Shown: positions 24,653-32,837, counted from the first letter of the stretch. The stretch is 64,000 bases of DNA from Xiashengella succiniciproducens (GCF_023674465.1 NZ_CP098400.1:2260801-2324800), one strand, 5' to 3'. Notes: generated by a model not told the origin, from the letters alone. A program made the numbers and translations.

Positions 24653-26662
24653 ATGAAATTATATACAAAACTCACATTGATTTTAATATTTGCGACCTCA
24701 AATTTATTCTCGCAAAAGGACTATAGAGCAATATTAGAAATTAGAGGAGCTACTGAAGAATTTTGCATTTCAAAAGATTCTACTTTTTGGATTGCGACAA
24801 AAACCGGTGACACTTATTTTAGTGAGGGTTTTGATAAACCTTGGAAATACGGAACTTTTAAGACTAATGAATATGATTTAGTTTCTGGGCGAACATTTGA
24901 AAGAGCAAGCTTTTTTAATCGTGATACTGGATATATTTCTGGATTTATTCAAAAAGATGGAAAACAAGATTTTATCTATTGGACAAATGACGGTGGTAAA
25001 AACTGGCAAGAAGTAAAATTTGGGAAATCCAGTTGGATTGACGCAAATTACATTGACTATGATGGAAATGCTTGGATGAGCGGAAATTCTCAGTTAATTT
25101 ATTATTCCAATGATTTCGGTAAAACATGGACATCATTTGATAAAATTGAGTCAACTGGAAACATGAGGATAAACACTATATATTTTGAGAATACAAAAAA
25201 AGGTATTGTCGGGGATTTCTGGAACAGAATTTATCTAACTGAAGACAATTGTAAAACATGGACAAAAATACCGAGTCCTTTAGACCAAAAGAAATATGTA
25301 AGAACCAACAAAAATATAAGACCGACTATTTATAAAGCTCAAATTTTCGGGAACAATATAATAATCAATCAACAAAACCTTATTTTTTGGTCAAAACTGG
25401 ATTCTATTCAATGGAATGAGCTTTCAGATATGATTGATTTTTCCTATGATAAATCGTCAAATAAACTGTTTGCGATTTCCAGGGATTTGAAAGTGCATCT
25501 TCTTGATTCCAGTTTCGTTTCAAATTGGACATCTGAATCTAATTTAGTAAGTGCTCCAATTTCTCTTAAAACATTAAATGGAACTTTATATGCATGGCAC
25601 AGGGCTGAATTGACCAAAGTAAACGAAAGTGAATTTCTTTATACACCAATGTATACACTTGAAAATCCAATTGTTACACCTTATGTGACAGCAAAAGCAA
25701 CAAGAAAAACTTGGGGGGTTAATGGTCGTGAGATTTTACAATCTGATGACTTGGGTAAAACTTGGTACAGAATTGATTTATTAGATTTTAATATTGGAAA
25801 TTTTAAAGCTATCAATGATTATGAAGCCATAATATCAGATTCATATTATCAAAAGTATTACAAGTACAAATTAACTGATGATACTACAGAATTAATTAAA
25901 TACGTAATTGAGCATCCATTATCAGAATTTCTTTCTAATCCTATAAAAGAGGTTAGTTTTGAAATAGGTAGTCAAGGTTGTTTTCATTCTAATTCAAAAG
26001 TAATAGAATATAAATTAGAAAATGATTCAACGTTTTCAGCTTCAAAGATTGAACAACAAGGTTACAAAACTGACAAGGAGAAATTTAAAAATTCATTCTC
26101 AGCTAAAGTTGCTTTAGGAATTCTTAACGCAATTGATTCAAATCCATTTAGTCAAATCAATGTGAATGAGCTTAATATTAGCGAAAATGATAAAAATGAT
26201 TACTTGAAGAAGATTGATTTAATAGAAAAAGATTTCAAAAAGGGTAACACTTTCGACTATGAACATGGAACAAGCAGATATAGTTTACCTTACAACAAGA
26301 TTGATTTTGAATTTTATAAAAATGCAGTAAATCAAATTGACTCATTTAACAATACGATTTTGAACAATATATTGGGAACAAGATATGGAAACTGGAGTAC
26401 CACAACTAATTGGATTAAAATAACTTTTAAGAATAAAAAAGGAGAAGAGATTTCAATATCGAATTTTGATGATATGCCAAACGCTTGGTATTTACCTTGG
26501 ATTGTTGAAGCAAACGGACTTATTTTTCCAATTAACAACATTGACATAACCAGATTTATTGAATCAAATACGCCAGACGATTTCATATCACATGAGAATA
26601 AAAATAAATTGGCGATATTTCAAATGATTGATTATCTCTACAAAAAGAAGATAAATGAATAA
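24653..26662 (+). CDS. Exported Asp-box beta-propeller protein
   Basis: A 669-residue protein; ATG at 24653 gives a signal peptide (MKLYTKLTLILIFATSNLFS) and is preferred to ATG 24626. The N-terminal 400 residues carry several Asp-box/BNR-type repeats (NDGGKNWQEV, NDFGKTWTSF, EDNCKTWTKI, DDLGKTWYRI), the blades of a sialidase-like or YCF48-like propeller. No sialidase catalytic triad (Arg cluster) is evident, so binding rather than hydrolysis is likelier. The C-terminal 270 residues are unassigned. Sole gene of C17, the largest cassette without an insertion; stop is 8 bp before R''. Confidence 0.82.
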   Translation: MKLYTKLTLILIFATSNLFSQKDYRAILEIRGATEEFCISKDSTFWIATKTGDTYFSEGFDKPWKYGTFKTNEYDLVSGRTFERASFFNRDTGYISGFIQKDGKQDFIYWTNDGGKNWQEVKFGKSSWIDANYIDYDGNAWMSGNSQLIYYSNDFGKTWTSFDKIESTGNMRINTIYFENTKKGIVGDFWNRIYLTEDNCKTWTKIPSPLDQKKYVRTNKNIRPTIYKAQIFGNNIIINQQNLIFWSKLDSIQWNELSDMIDFSYDKSSNKLFAISRDLKVHLLDSSFVSNWTSESNLVSAPISLKTLNGTLYAWHRAELTKVNESEFLYTPMYTLENPIVTPYVTAKATRKTWGVNGREILQSDDLGKTWYRIDLLDFNIGNFKAINDYEAIISDSYYQKYYKYKLTDDTTELIKYVIEHPLSEFLSNPIKEVSFEIGSQGCFHSNSKVIEYKLENDSTFSASKIEQQGYKTDKEKFKNSFSAKVALGILNAIDSNPFSQINVNELNISENDKNDYLKKIDLIEKDFKKGNTFDYEHGTSRYSLPYNKIDFEFYKNAVNQIDSFNNTILNNILGTRYGNWSTTTNWIKITFKNKKGEEISISNFDDMPNAWYLPWIVEANGLIFPINNIDITRFIESNTPDDFISHENKNKLAIFQMIDYLYKKKINE

Positions 26663-26670
26663 AACACTAC

Positions 26671-26800
26671 TGGCAACACGCGGTATAAAACATTGGGGAT
26701 TAAGTGGTTATGCAAACATTCTACCACGCATCAAGTTTGGTGTAACTGGACAGGAAAGTAGCCCGCAATCCCCAACGATTTCATACCGCCACCGTTACCG
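26671..26800 (+). repeat. attC18
   Basis: R'' TGGCAAC (26671-26677), 10-bp complement of the C17 start; R' GTTACCG (26794-26800). Stem CGGTATAAAACATTGGGGA pairs with TCCCCAACGATTTCATACCG. Confidence 0.85.
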
Positions 26801-26843
26801 CCAAGTTGATAAACAGCAAATCGCTTATTGACAGAATATTAAA

Positions 26844-27317
26844 ATGAATCACATGCTATTCTCTATCAATCTTTTGACCAAGGAAAAATCAAAATACAGA
26901 ATAATCTTTGGAATTCTTGCAATAGTTTTTTCGATATCATGGATTTTTATAAACCTTGGCGAAAACGATGAGATAAAAATATTTGACTGGTTTTATTTTG
27001 CAATATTTCTCACGCTTGGAATTGGTCATGTAATTGAAGGAGCAGGAATATCTTTAGTGGAAATATTTGGTGCAAAAGCATATATTCAGGTTGATGCCGA
27101 AAAAATTCGTATTAAAATAAATCCTTTTGTGAAAGAAAAGACTGTCGCGTGGAATGAAATATTGGAACTAGAATACAAATCTGCCCGATACAAAATAACT
27201 AAAGTTGACAACAGTAATATAATTCTGGACTTACCAACGGAAAATTACAGACAGGTTCAGGGAATTAAGGAGATAATAAAATCGTTTGCAACAGAAAAAG
27301 GAATTCATATTCAATAA
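26844..27317 (+). CDS. Two-helix membrane protein with PH-like domain (C18, first gene; copy of C16)
   Basis: A 157-residue product identical to that of 23445-23918. Identity includes the 5' untranslated segment back to GTTACCG and stops at the R' boundary: the upstream attC stems differ completely. The copies are separated by a single cassette (C17). Confidence 0.77.
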   Translation: MNHMLFSINLLTKEKSKYRIIFGILAIVFSISWIFINLGENDEIKIFDWFYFAIFLTLGIGHVIEGAGISLVEIFGAKAYIQVDAEKIRIKINPFVKEKTVAWNEILELEYKSARYKITKVDNSNIILDLPTENYRQVQGIKEIIKSFATEKGIHIQ

Positions 27318-27346
27318 ATGTATTTCGAATATTTTAACCCACAAGT

Positions 27347-27799
27347 ATGAAAGAGGCATATATCCAACTATATGATAGAAATGAAAATTCAATAAAATTC
27401 TTTAGGGCATTGTCAGTATTACTTTTTGCAATTGGGACAATAGGTCTGATTTTTAAGTTTTCAAGGTGGCATATGCAACTATTTGAACTTAGCTTATGGC
27501 ACAATTTGTTTCTAATGATTCAAGGAATTGCAATGTATTTCCTTTCGAACAGCAACTTAAAGTTCAAAAGATATTTCATCTCGTGGAATAACTATGAGAT
27601 ATCATATCACTTCCCAAAAAACAAACATCCAGAAAAATTCAGAATAGATGAAATCAAAGCTCTGAAAATTATTGATAATGAGATAAATATCTTATTAAAA
27701 ACGGATGAAACAAAGACAATCAACTTGAATTATACATTTTTACCAAAACGCAGTCTTATAAGAGAGTATTTTGAATCTCTTGAAATGAACCTTGCTTGA
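27347..27799 (+). CDS. Two-helix membrane protein with PH-like domain (C18, second gene; copy of C16)
   Basis: A 150-residue product identical to that of 23948-24400. No base change is visible in the coding part of the two copies, so the duplication is very recent, yet the attC at the end has already changed at several positions (see attC19). Confidence 0.77.
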   Translation: MKEAYIQLYDRNENSIKFFRALSVLLFAIGTIGLIFKFSRWHMQLFELSLWHNLFLMIQGIAMYFLSNSNLKFKRYFISWNNYEISYHFPKNKHPEKFRIDEIKALKIIDNEINILLKTDETKTINLNYTFLPKRSLIREYFESLEMNLA

Positions 27800-27872
27800 A
27801 TCTGGTTATAAAAGTAGACCCTATAAAACAATTACCTAACACTTTAGATTTTGGAAAAAAATACCAACCAGG

Positions 27873-28005
27873 CGGCAACATCATGTATAAAATATTTGGG
27901 GGTTTAGTGGTTACTTGAAGCATTCTGCCCCGTATTAGCTTTTGTAACGGCAGACAGTTGCGAAGCCCGCAAACCCCAAACATTTCATACATGTGCTCGT
28001 TAGCT
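27873..28005 (+). repeat. attC19, last recognisable site of the array
   Basis: R'' CGGCAAC (27873-27879); R' GTTAGCT (27999-28005). Compared with attC17 it differs at a few positions only: GGGGATTT to GGGGGTTT, GTTACGA to GTTGCGA, CAATCCCC to CAAACCCC, and the last bases before GTT. An IS3-family element begins 9 bp after R', so the cassette that followed is lost. Confidence 0.84.
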
Positions 28006-28028
28006 GCAACCTTGTGTCGTCCTATAAA

Positions 28029-28481
28029 ATGTCTACACAATTCGATGTAGATATGTATAAAAATGATCAAGTAACCAGAAGGTACAGTGAGGGTTTTAAA
28101 CTCAAGATTCTTGCCGAATTAAGTACGGGAAAATACTCAAAACGACAATTATGCTTAATTTACGGACTTCGAGCCAGTACAATAAATGGCTGGATTAAGA
28201 AGTATGATCGTAAAGAACTAATGAACACCCGTATTATGGTAGAAAACCAGGATGAAATCAGCAGAGTCAAAGCACTTCAAAAGGAAATCGAGCAACTCAA
28301 GAAACTTCTGTTAAAGAAGGATCTGGAGCTGCTGGTAAATGATTCTTATTTGGAGGTAATGGCCGAAGAATTGGGGTATAAGAATGTAGCTGAGCTAAAA
28401 AAAAAGCTAAGCACACAAAGCCCTCATCAAAGCAGTAGCCGGAGCAAAGCAAAGCCTCACGGCGGTATGCAGCTGCTTTAA
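28029..28481 (+). CDS. IS3-family transposase OrfA
   Basis: A 150-residue product from ATG 28029 (MSTQFDVDMYKN). It has a helix-turn-helix (RYSEGFKLKILAELSTGKYS ... YGLRASTINGWIKKY) and a coiled coil (RVKALQKEIEQLKKLLLKKDLE). The frame after the nine-A run at 28397-28405 is probably left for the orfB frame in part of the translation events, so the last about 25 residues are specific to OrfA. Confidence 0.88.
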   Translation: MSTQFDVDMYKNDQVTRRYSEGFKLKILAELSTGKYSKRQLCLIYGLRASTINGWIKKYDRKELMNTRIMVENQDEISRVKALQKEIEQLKKLLLKKDLELLVNDSYLEVMAEELGYKNVAELKKKLSTQSPHQSSSRSKAKPHGGMQLL

Positions 28482-28557
28482 ACTCAAAAGAGACGCGTAT
28501 TACAAGTATCTGAAACGCTTTAAAAAGCGTGAAACGGTAAAAGCCCAGGTAATAGAA

Positions 28558-29271
28558 ATGGTTAAAAAAGTGCGAAAAGAACAGCCAAGAGTTGGCGGTT
28601 GTAAGCTTCATGTGGCCCTGCAGCCATCATTTAAAGAAGCAGGACTGAAGGTCGGCCGGGATTGCCTGTTTGATATCCTGCGGGAGTATAATATGCTTAT
28701 AAGAAGAAAAAAGGCTACTTGCAGGACGACCTATTCACACCATCGCTTTTACACGTATAAGAACCTTGTAAAGGACATGGAAGTAACACGTCCAAACCAG
28801 GTGTGGGTATCGGATATCACTTATATTCGGACGGTCTCTGGATTTTGCTATCTGGCTTTGATAACCGACATGTATTCGCGTAAGATTGTCGGATATGATC
28901 TGAGCGATTCACTGGAGCTGGCGGGCTGCCTGCGGGCTCTCCGACGAGCCCTTAGGGCAGCCCGACCTGCGACCAGGTTAGTTCACCATTCAGACAGGGG
29001 TATACAGTATTGTAGTAATCAATATGTTGAGGAGCTTAGGAAGCATGGAATAGAGATAAGCATGACAGAGGAGAACCATTGCTATGAAAATGCCATCGCC
29101 GAGCGAGTAAATGGCATCTTAAAGGATGAATTTTACCTGGATCAGTACTTCTATAGTACCAGTCATGCCTTCAATGCAGCAAAAAATGCAATTGAGATTT
29201 ATAATCATAAAAGACTTCACTTATCTTTAGGTTATAAAACTCCGAATATGGTCTTTGAAAATGTAGCTTAA
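28558..29271 (+). CDS. IS3-family transposase OrfB
   Basis: A 237-residue open frame, open further back to the poly-A slippage site (AVCSCFKLKRDAYYKYLKRF...), so the working protein is an OrfAB fusion. Catalytic triad: D in VWVSDITYI, D in HHSDRGIQY, E in NAIAERVNGI. The tail YNHKRLHLSLGYKTP is typical of IS3 transposases. Confidence 0.9.
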   Translation: MVKKVRKEQPRVGGCKLHVALQPSFKEAGLKVGRDCLFDILREYNMLIRRKKATCRTTYSHHRFYTYKNLVKDMEVTRPNQVWVSDITYIRTVSGFCYLALITDMYSRKIVGYDLSDSLELAGCLRALRRALRAARPATRLVHHSDRGIQYCSNQYVEELRKHGIEISMTEENHCYENAIAERVNGILKDEFYLDQYFYSTSHAFNAAKNAIEIYNHKRLHLSLGYKTPNMVFENVA

Positions 29272-29467
29272 TTTATTGTTTAACCTGTAGCCATATTTTA
29301 GGATAAGACAGTGGTAGCCATACGCAAATAAATCCATCTGGTAGAATGGAAATTACCTGCCCATATGGTAACGAAAATTGCACAAAGATACCCTGTTAAT
29401 AATACAAAGAGATACCCGCTTAAGTGGGTATCTCAAAACAAACCAAACTTCTTTTGCAACTTATGAA

Positions 29468-30820
29468 ATGACCACGGAAAGCATATCACCCAAGCAAATA
29501 AAAATAGCAAGTAAGCTTAGCGAATTAATACCTGACCGCCATAGCATCGCTCAAACAAGCTTGGCTCTGCTTACGCATTGTCACAAATTCTCAACAATAA
29601 GAAAAAAATGTATAAAAAAGTATCTGATAGTCTTAGCACCTTTGTTGGCTTTAGGATGTATGAATCAACAACCAAAAGCGCGTTATACAAAAGAAGAAAT
29701 CGCTACTTTACAGCTTAACAGTACGAAAGATCTAACAATTGAAACAGATTCCGTAATAGGAATTGACCTAAATCCAATTCTTAAGCATGAAACCTTCGAC
29801 TTTGGCTCAAAAGTAGCGGAGGTGAAAATAGTAAAATTAGAAACGACTAATGAAAGTTTGCTTGACGAAATCAGGAAAGTTATCATTACAGATTCATTCA
29901 TTTATATTTTCGATGATTTTCAAGGAGGTGGAATTGTAGTTTTTGAAAAAGACGGAAAGTTTATTAAGCGAATACCAAATGGAAGAGGGCCTGGGGAACT
30001 TATCAGACTTTACGATATCGCATTTGATTCTCACAATGATAGATTGATTGCCTACCAACACTCTTATTTATTGTATTTTAATGCATTAGGAGAATTTATT
30101 AAACAAGATAAGCTCCCTTTTGGGTTTTTCAATTTTGCCATAATAGACTCAGGATTTGTATTTAAAACATTAGATGGTCAGGGGAATGAGCATTTGGGAG
30201 AACTAATGGATTATACCATTTTAATAACCGATGAAAATTTCAAGTTGTTATCTGCTGGTATGCCATATTTGCCCAACAGGAATAATATGGGTATTGATAA
30301 CTACCTACAAAAGAACGACGACCTGTTCATTACCCAGGGATTCAACGACACTATTTACCAATATTGCGCAATAAACAAATCAATAAGGGCCAAATATGTA
30401 TTAGAATATAGAAACAAAATTCCTGAGAAAATTCTTCAAGCAAATAATGAAACGTTTAAACAATCATTAACTCAAAACGATTACAATTTTTTCTTTGGCA
30501 AACACCTTGATAATCATACTCATAGTGTCTTTTTCTTGGAAAACTGGCATAAAGGTTTCCAAACCGTAATATATAGAGATAAAAAGTCAGGAAACCTAAT
30601 CGGTGGAACACATGCCAACTATAATCTAAACGAGATACCTCCCATGGCATATCCCAAATGGACTTTTAGAGAATATTTCATATCTGCATATTATCCCAAT
30701 GGAAGAGAGCCCTTTATTAACAAGAGCTCCATTTTATCTGACGCAGATAAATCTAAACTTAAAAGCTTAACTGATGATGATAACCCTATCCTAATATTAT
30801 TCAAATTACGTGCTTTTTAA
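29468..30820 (+). CDS. Six-bladed beta-propeller lipoprotein (start frame-shifted)
   Basis: The frame encodes a lipoprotein signal (KKYLIVLAPLLALGC) followed by a six-bladed propeller of the Bacteroidota type (VAEVKIVKLETTNESLLDEI, FDDFQGGGIVVFEKDGKFIK, GRGPGEL). The natural start is probably ATG 29608 (M-Y-K-K), but it is out of frame by one base in the A6 run 29614-29619; deleting one A gives MYKKYLIVLAPLLALGC. The in-frame ATG at 29468 would put about 50 extra residues before the signal. Such proteins are surface or periplasmic, often near thioredoxin-like genes, as here. Either a sequencing slip, a phase-variable switch or early decay. Confidence 0.75.
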   Translation: MTTESISPKQIKIASKLSELIPDRHSIAQTSLALLTHCHKFSTIRKKCIKKYLIVLAPLLALGCMNQQPKARYTKEEIATLQLNSTKDLTIETDSVIGIDLNPILKHETFDFGSKVAEVKIVKLETTNESLLDEIRKVIITDSFIYIFDDFQGGGIVVFEKDGKFIKRIPNGRGPGELIRLYDIAFDSHNDRLIAYQHSYLLYFNALGEFIKQDKLPFGFFNFAIIDSGFVFKTLDGQGNEHLGELMDYTILITDENFKLLSAGMPYLPNRNNMGIDNYLQKNDDLFITQGFNDTIYQYCAINKSIRAKYVLEYRNKIPEKILQANNETFKQSLTQNDYNFFFGKHLDNHTHSVFFLENWHKGFQTVIYRDKKSGNLIGGTHANYNLNEIPPMAYPKWTFREYFISAYYPNGREPFINKSSILSDADKSKLKSLTDDDNPILILFKLRAF

Positions 30821-31048
30821 AATGAAACGGTCAAGTAAAAGGATTTCAGACTAATATTAATCAAACCATTAAACAGGAAAAAAGACAAAAGAAATGAACT
30901 CTGAGAAAGCAGCACGTAAAAGCTGTAATAATTCCTTTGGGGAATTCAGCTAATTGAACTTGCCTACCACAGCATTGCTCTACCAAGTCTGCTTCTGCCC
31001 AAAGCTTATTGCAAACAAGCGAATGTCACAATAATAAAAAATTTACAA

Positions 31049-31678
31049 ATGAAAAAACAATCCATTTATATTTTAATCATTATTTCACTAGTACTGATAA
31101 ATATTTTTACTTGGACACAACAATACTTCTTAAGAAAGGAACAAACTATTTTCGCACTAAGTAACTCCATTAATCAAACAAAAAATAATGATGAATTACA
31201 AACCTTCAAACAAAATTTAAGGTTAAGCATAATGAATAGTAATCTTAAGGTTGAAGAGTTGGTAGTTAAAGATTCCTTGAATAAGGAGTATTCGATTAAC
31301 GAAATCTTTAGCAATAAAGAAAAGGAAACCCTAATTTTTCGCTTTTCTCAAATGCATTGTGAAAGTTGTATAAACGCATCTATGCAAATTGCACGAATGT
31401 GGGTTGATTCTATAGGTGTTAATAATATAGCTTTTTGGGGAAATCACAGAAACAATAGGATTTTCTTCAAGAACATACCCTTTTTTGGTCTTCAAGGGGT
31501 AAGTATTTACAATTGTCCACAACTATAATTACCAGTAGAAGAATTGAGATATCCTTATTTTTTCCTAATTGATCGAAATTTAAGAATTACTAATGTTTTT
31601 GTTCCTAACAAATCAACCCCCCATATTACAAACTTGTACCTAAAAAGTGTTAGTGAAAAACTAAACAAAAAATACTAA
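31049..31678 (+). pseudogene. Thioredoxin-like membrane-anchored protein with in-frame stop
   Basis: The frame starts with an N-terminal membrane anchor (IYILIIISLVLINIFTW) and a thioredoxin-like part with CESC (FSQMHCESCINASMQIAR). A TAA at 31526 interrupts it after YNCPQL, but the same frame goes on for 49 codons (LPVEELRYPYFFLIDRNLRI ...) to TAA at 31676, where the cis-Pro-like and last strands of the fold lie. So a single nonsense change has truncated the gene. It sits 230 bp after the six-bladed propeller gene, a frequent pairing in Bacteroidota. Confidence 0.78.
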
Positions 31679-31735
31679 CGCTTTGACAGTATCTCAGGGA
31701 ATAATGCAATTATTCGAGCAGCTTGCTGTCTAATT

Positions 31736-31837
31736 ATGTTTGATTGGAATGGCAATCGTATAAAAAAGCTTGAATTGAGTCATTCTATTTATAATACTCC
31801 CCATTCGTTGGACAGAAATGATGACTTGCTAAGTTGA
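31736..31837 (+). pseudogene. Short remnant of a beta-propeller gene
   Basis: A 33-codon piece, MFDWNGNRIKKLELSHSIYN followed by TPHSLDRND, resembles the last blade of BF3164/six-bladed propeller lipoproteins (hydrophobic-D-W-x-G-x-x-x-K-x-x-L). Nothing around it (31679-32009) is otherwise coding. The stretch also holds a strong hairpin at about 31928-31967 (TGAATGAGC ... GCTCATTCA). Confidence 0.35.
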
Positions 31838-32009
31838 ATTTCCAAGCCATCAATTATCTTTGTCGCATCAGGTGAAACATACAAGGGCTCTGCTGGCGAG
31901 CAACCCTTTAGGGATAACCTGTGCTGAGTGAATGAGCCCCGGTTCCGGCCGGAGGCTTGCTCATTCAATTAGCCCATGCCTAAGAAAACGCATGGCACGA
32001 AGTGCCAAA

Positions 32010-32837
32010 TTAAGCAGTTTTCTTGTAAAGTTGGGCTGGAATCATTCGATTTATTCCTTGATGCGTCTTTTTTTCATTGTAATAATTGAAAAACGTTTTC
32101 AACCCCGCATATAGCTCTTCACCGTTTTCAGGAGGGTTAATATACACGTAATCACGCTTAACCGTGCGCCAAAAACGCTCTATAAAGATATTGTCAAGTG
32201 CCCGGCCTTTCCCATCCATGCTAATTTTTATCTCTTCAGCCTGCAGATACTCTACCCAAAGAGGGCACGTAAACTGGCTCCCCTGGTCTGAATTGATGAT
32301 CTCCGGTTTTCCATTCTGGCGGATGGCATCTTTTAGCACCATAAGGCAGTTCTCTGCCCTTAAGTCATTGAACAGCCCCCATCCCACAACATATCGACTG
32401 TGAACATCAATTATGGCTGTAAGATACATAAAACCTTGCGCCATTGGGATATAGGTGATATCGATTGCCCAAACATGATTGGGGCGAGAGATCTCAAGAT
32501 TGCGCAACAGATAAGGGTGGATGTATTTGGCCTGTCCCAGTTTGCTCAGATTCTTTTGTGGATAGATGGCCATGATGTTCATCTTCCGAAGCAATCGGCG
32601 CACTCTTTTGTGATTAACAACCAGACCACTAGCCCGCAAAAAGTCTTGCATTTGAAACACGCCATGGGTGGGGTGCTCCAGAAACTCTTCATCCATTAAA
32701 CGCATAATCTGCAGGTTATCATAGCTTTCGCCTTTTCCTTTATGGTAGTAACTGCTGGGGGCCAGATCTAACAATTCACATTGTTTACGGATACTCATGG
32801 TCTCATATTTTGATATACAGGTTCTTAACTCGATCAT
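32010..32837 (-). CDS. IS3-family transposase OrfB
   Basis: A 275-residue protein with an HTH_21-like N-terminal part (SIRKQCELLDLAPSSYYHKG) and the rve core: D in WAIDITYIP, D in NSDQGSQFTCP, E in NIFIERFWRTVKRD. The ATG overlaps the orfA stop as ATGA, so translation could be coupled, unlike the frameshifting arrangement in the two other IS3-family elements of the window. Confidence 0.92.
   Translation of the reverse strand: MIELRTCISKYETMSIRKQCELLDLAPSSYYHKGKGESYDNLQIMRLMDEEFLEHPTHGVFQMQDFLRASGLVVNHKRVRRLLRKMNIMAIYPQKNLSKLGQAKYIHPYLLRNLEISRPNHVWAIDITYIPMAQGFMYLTAIIDVHSRYVVGWGLFNDLRAENCLMVLKDAIRQNGKPEIINSDQGSQFTCPLWVEYLQAEEIKISMDGKGRALDNIFIERFWRTVKRDYVYINPPENGEELYAGLKTFFNYYNEKKTHQGINRMIPAQLYKKTA

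Larger units (their letters stand above)
1..28014 (+). mobile_element. Integron-type gene-cassette array (C0 tail plus C1-C18, 19 attC-like sites)
   Basis: Seen: nineteen 130-133 bp imperfect palindromes, each starting with a 7-mer ending AAC and finishing with a 7-mer starting GTT, separate blocks of + strand genes. In 15 of 18 complete cassettes the GTT 7-mer at the start is the exact reverse complement of the AAC 7-mer at the end, often over 9-10 bp; C6, C16 and C18 have one mismatch. This is the geometry of integron cassettes recombined at G^TT. Known: attC sites of this length resemble the long attC of Vibrio superintegrons. Cassette spans (TT to next G): C1 1377-2312, C2 2313-3643, C3 3644-4694, C4 4695-7796, C5 7797-8484, C6 8485-9794, C7 9795-11486, C8 11487-13476, C9 13477-15355, C10 15356-16477, C11 16478-17798, C12 17799-18673, C13 18674-20762, C14 20763-21698, C15 21699-23395, C16 23396-24600, C17 24601-26794, C18 26795-27999. 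No integrase gene is in the window, so it may be a CALIN or an integron whose intI lies to the left. Confidence 0.87.
28015..29310 (+). mobile_element. IS3-family insertion sequence at the right end of the array
   Basis: Ends form an imperfect inverted repeat (TGTCGTCCTATAAAATG at the left; TGTCTTATCCTAAAATATG read from the right). OrfA and OrfB are in different frames with a run of nine A (28397-28405) as the likely slippage site. No convincing target duplication flanks it (TTG versus GTG), so one side has probably been rearranged, consistent with loss of the rest of the cassette array here. Confidence 0.82.

Noticed and set aside
1252-27999. Antisense and short ORFs overlapping the attC sites (for example on the minus strand at 1247-1453, 3465-3674, 23176-23391)
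   Set aside because: They arise from the repeated palindromic sites, recur with the repeat and have no coding signature.
1-28014. CRISPR array
   Set aside because: Repeats are 130 bp, imperfect palindromes, and the spacers are 0.6-3 kb genes; no short direct repeats with equal spacers exist.
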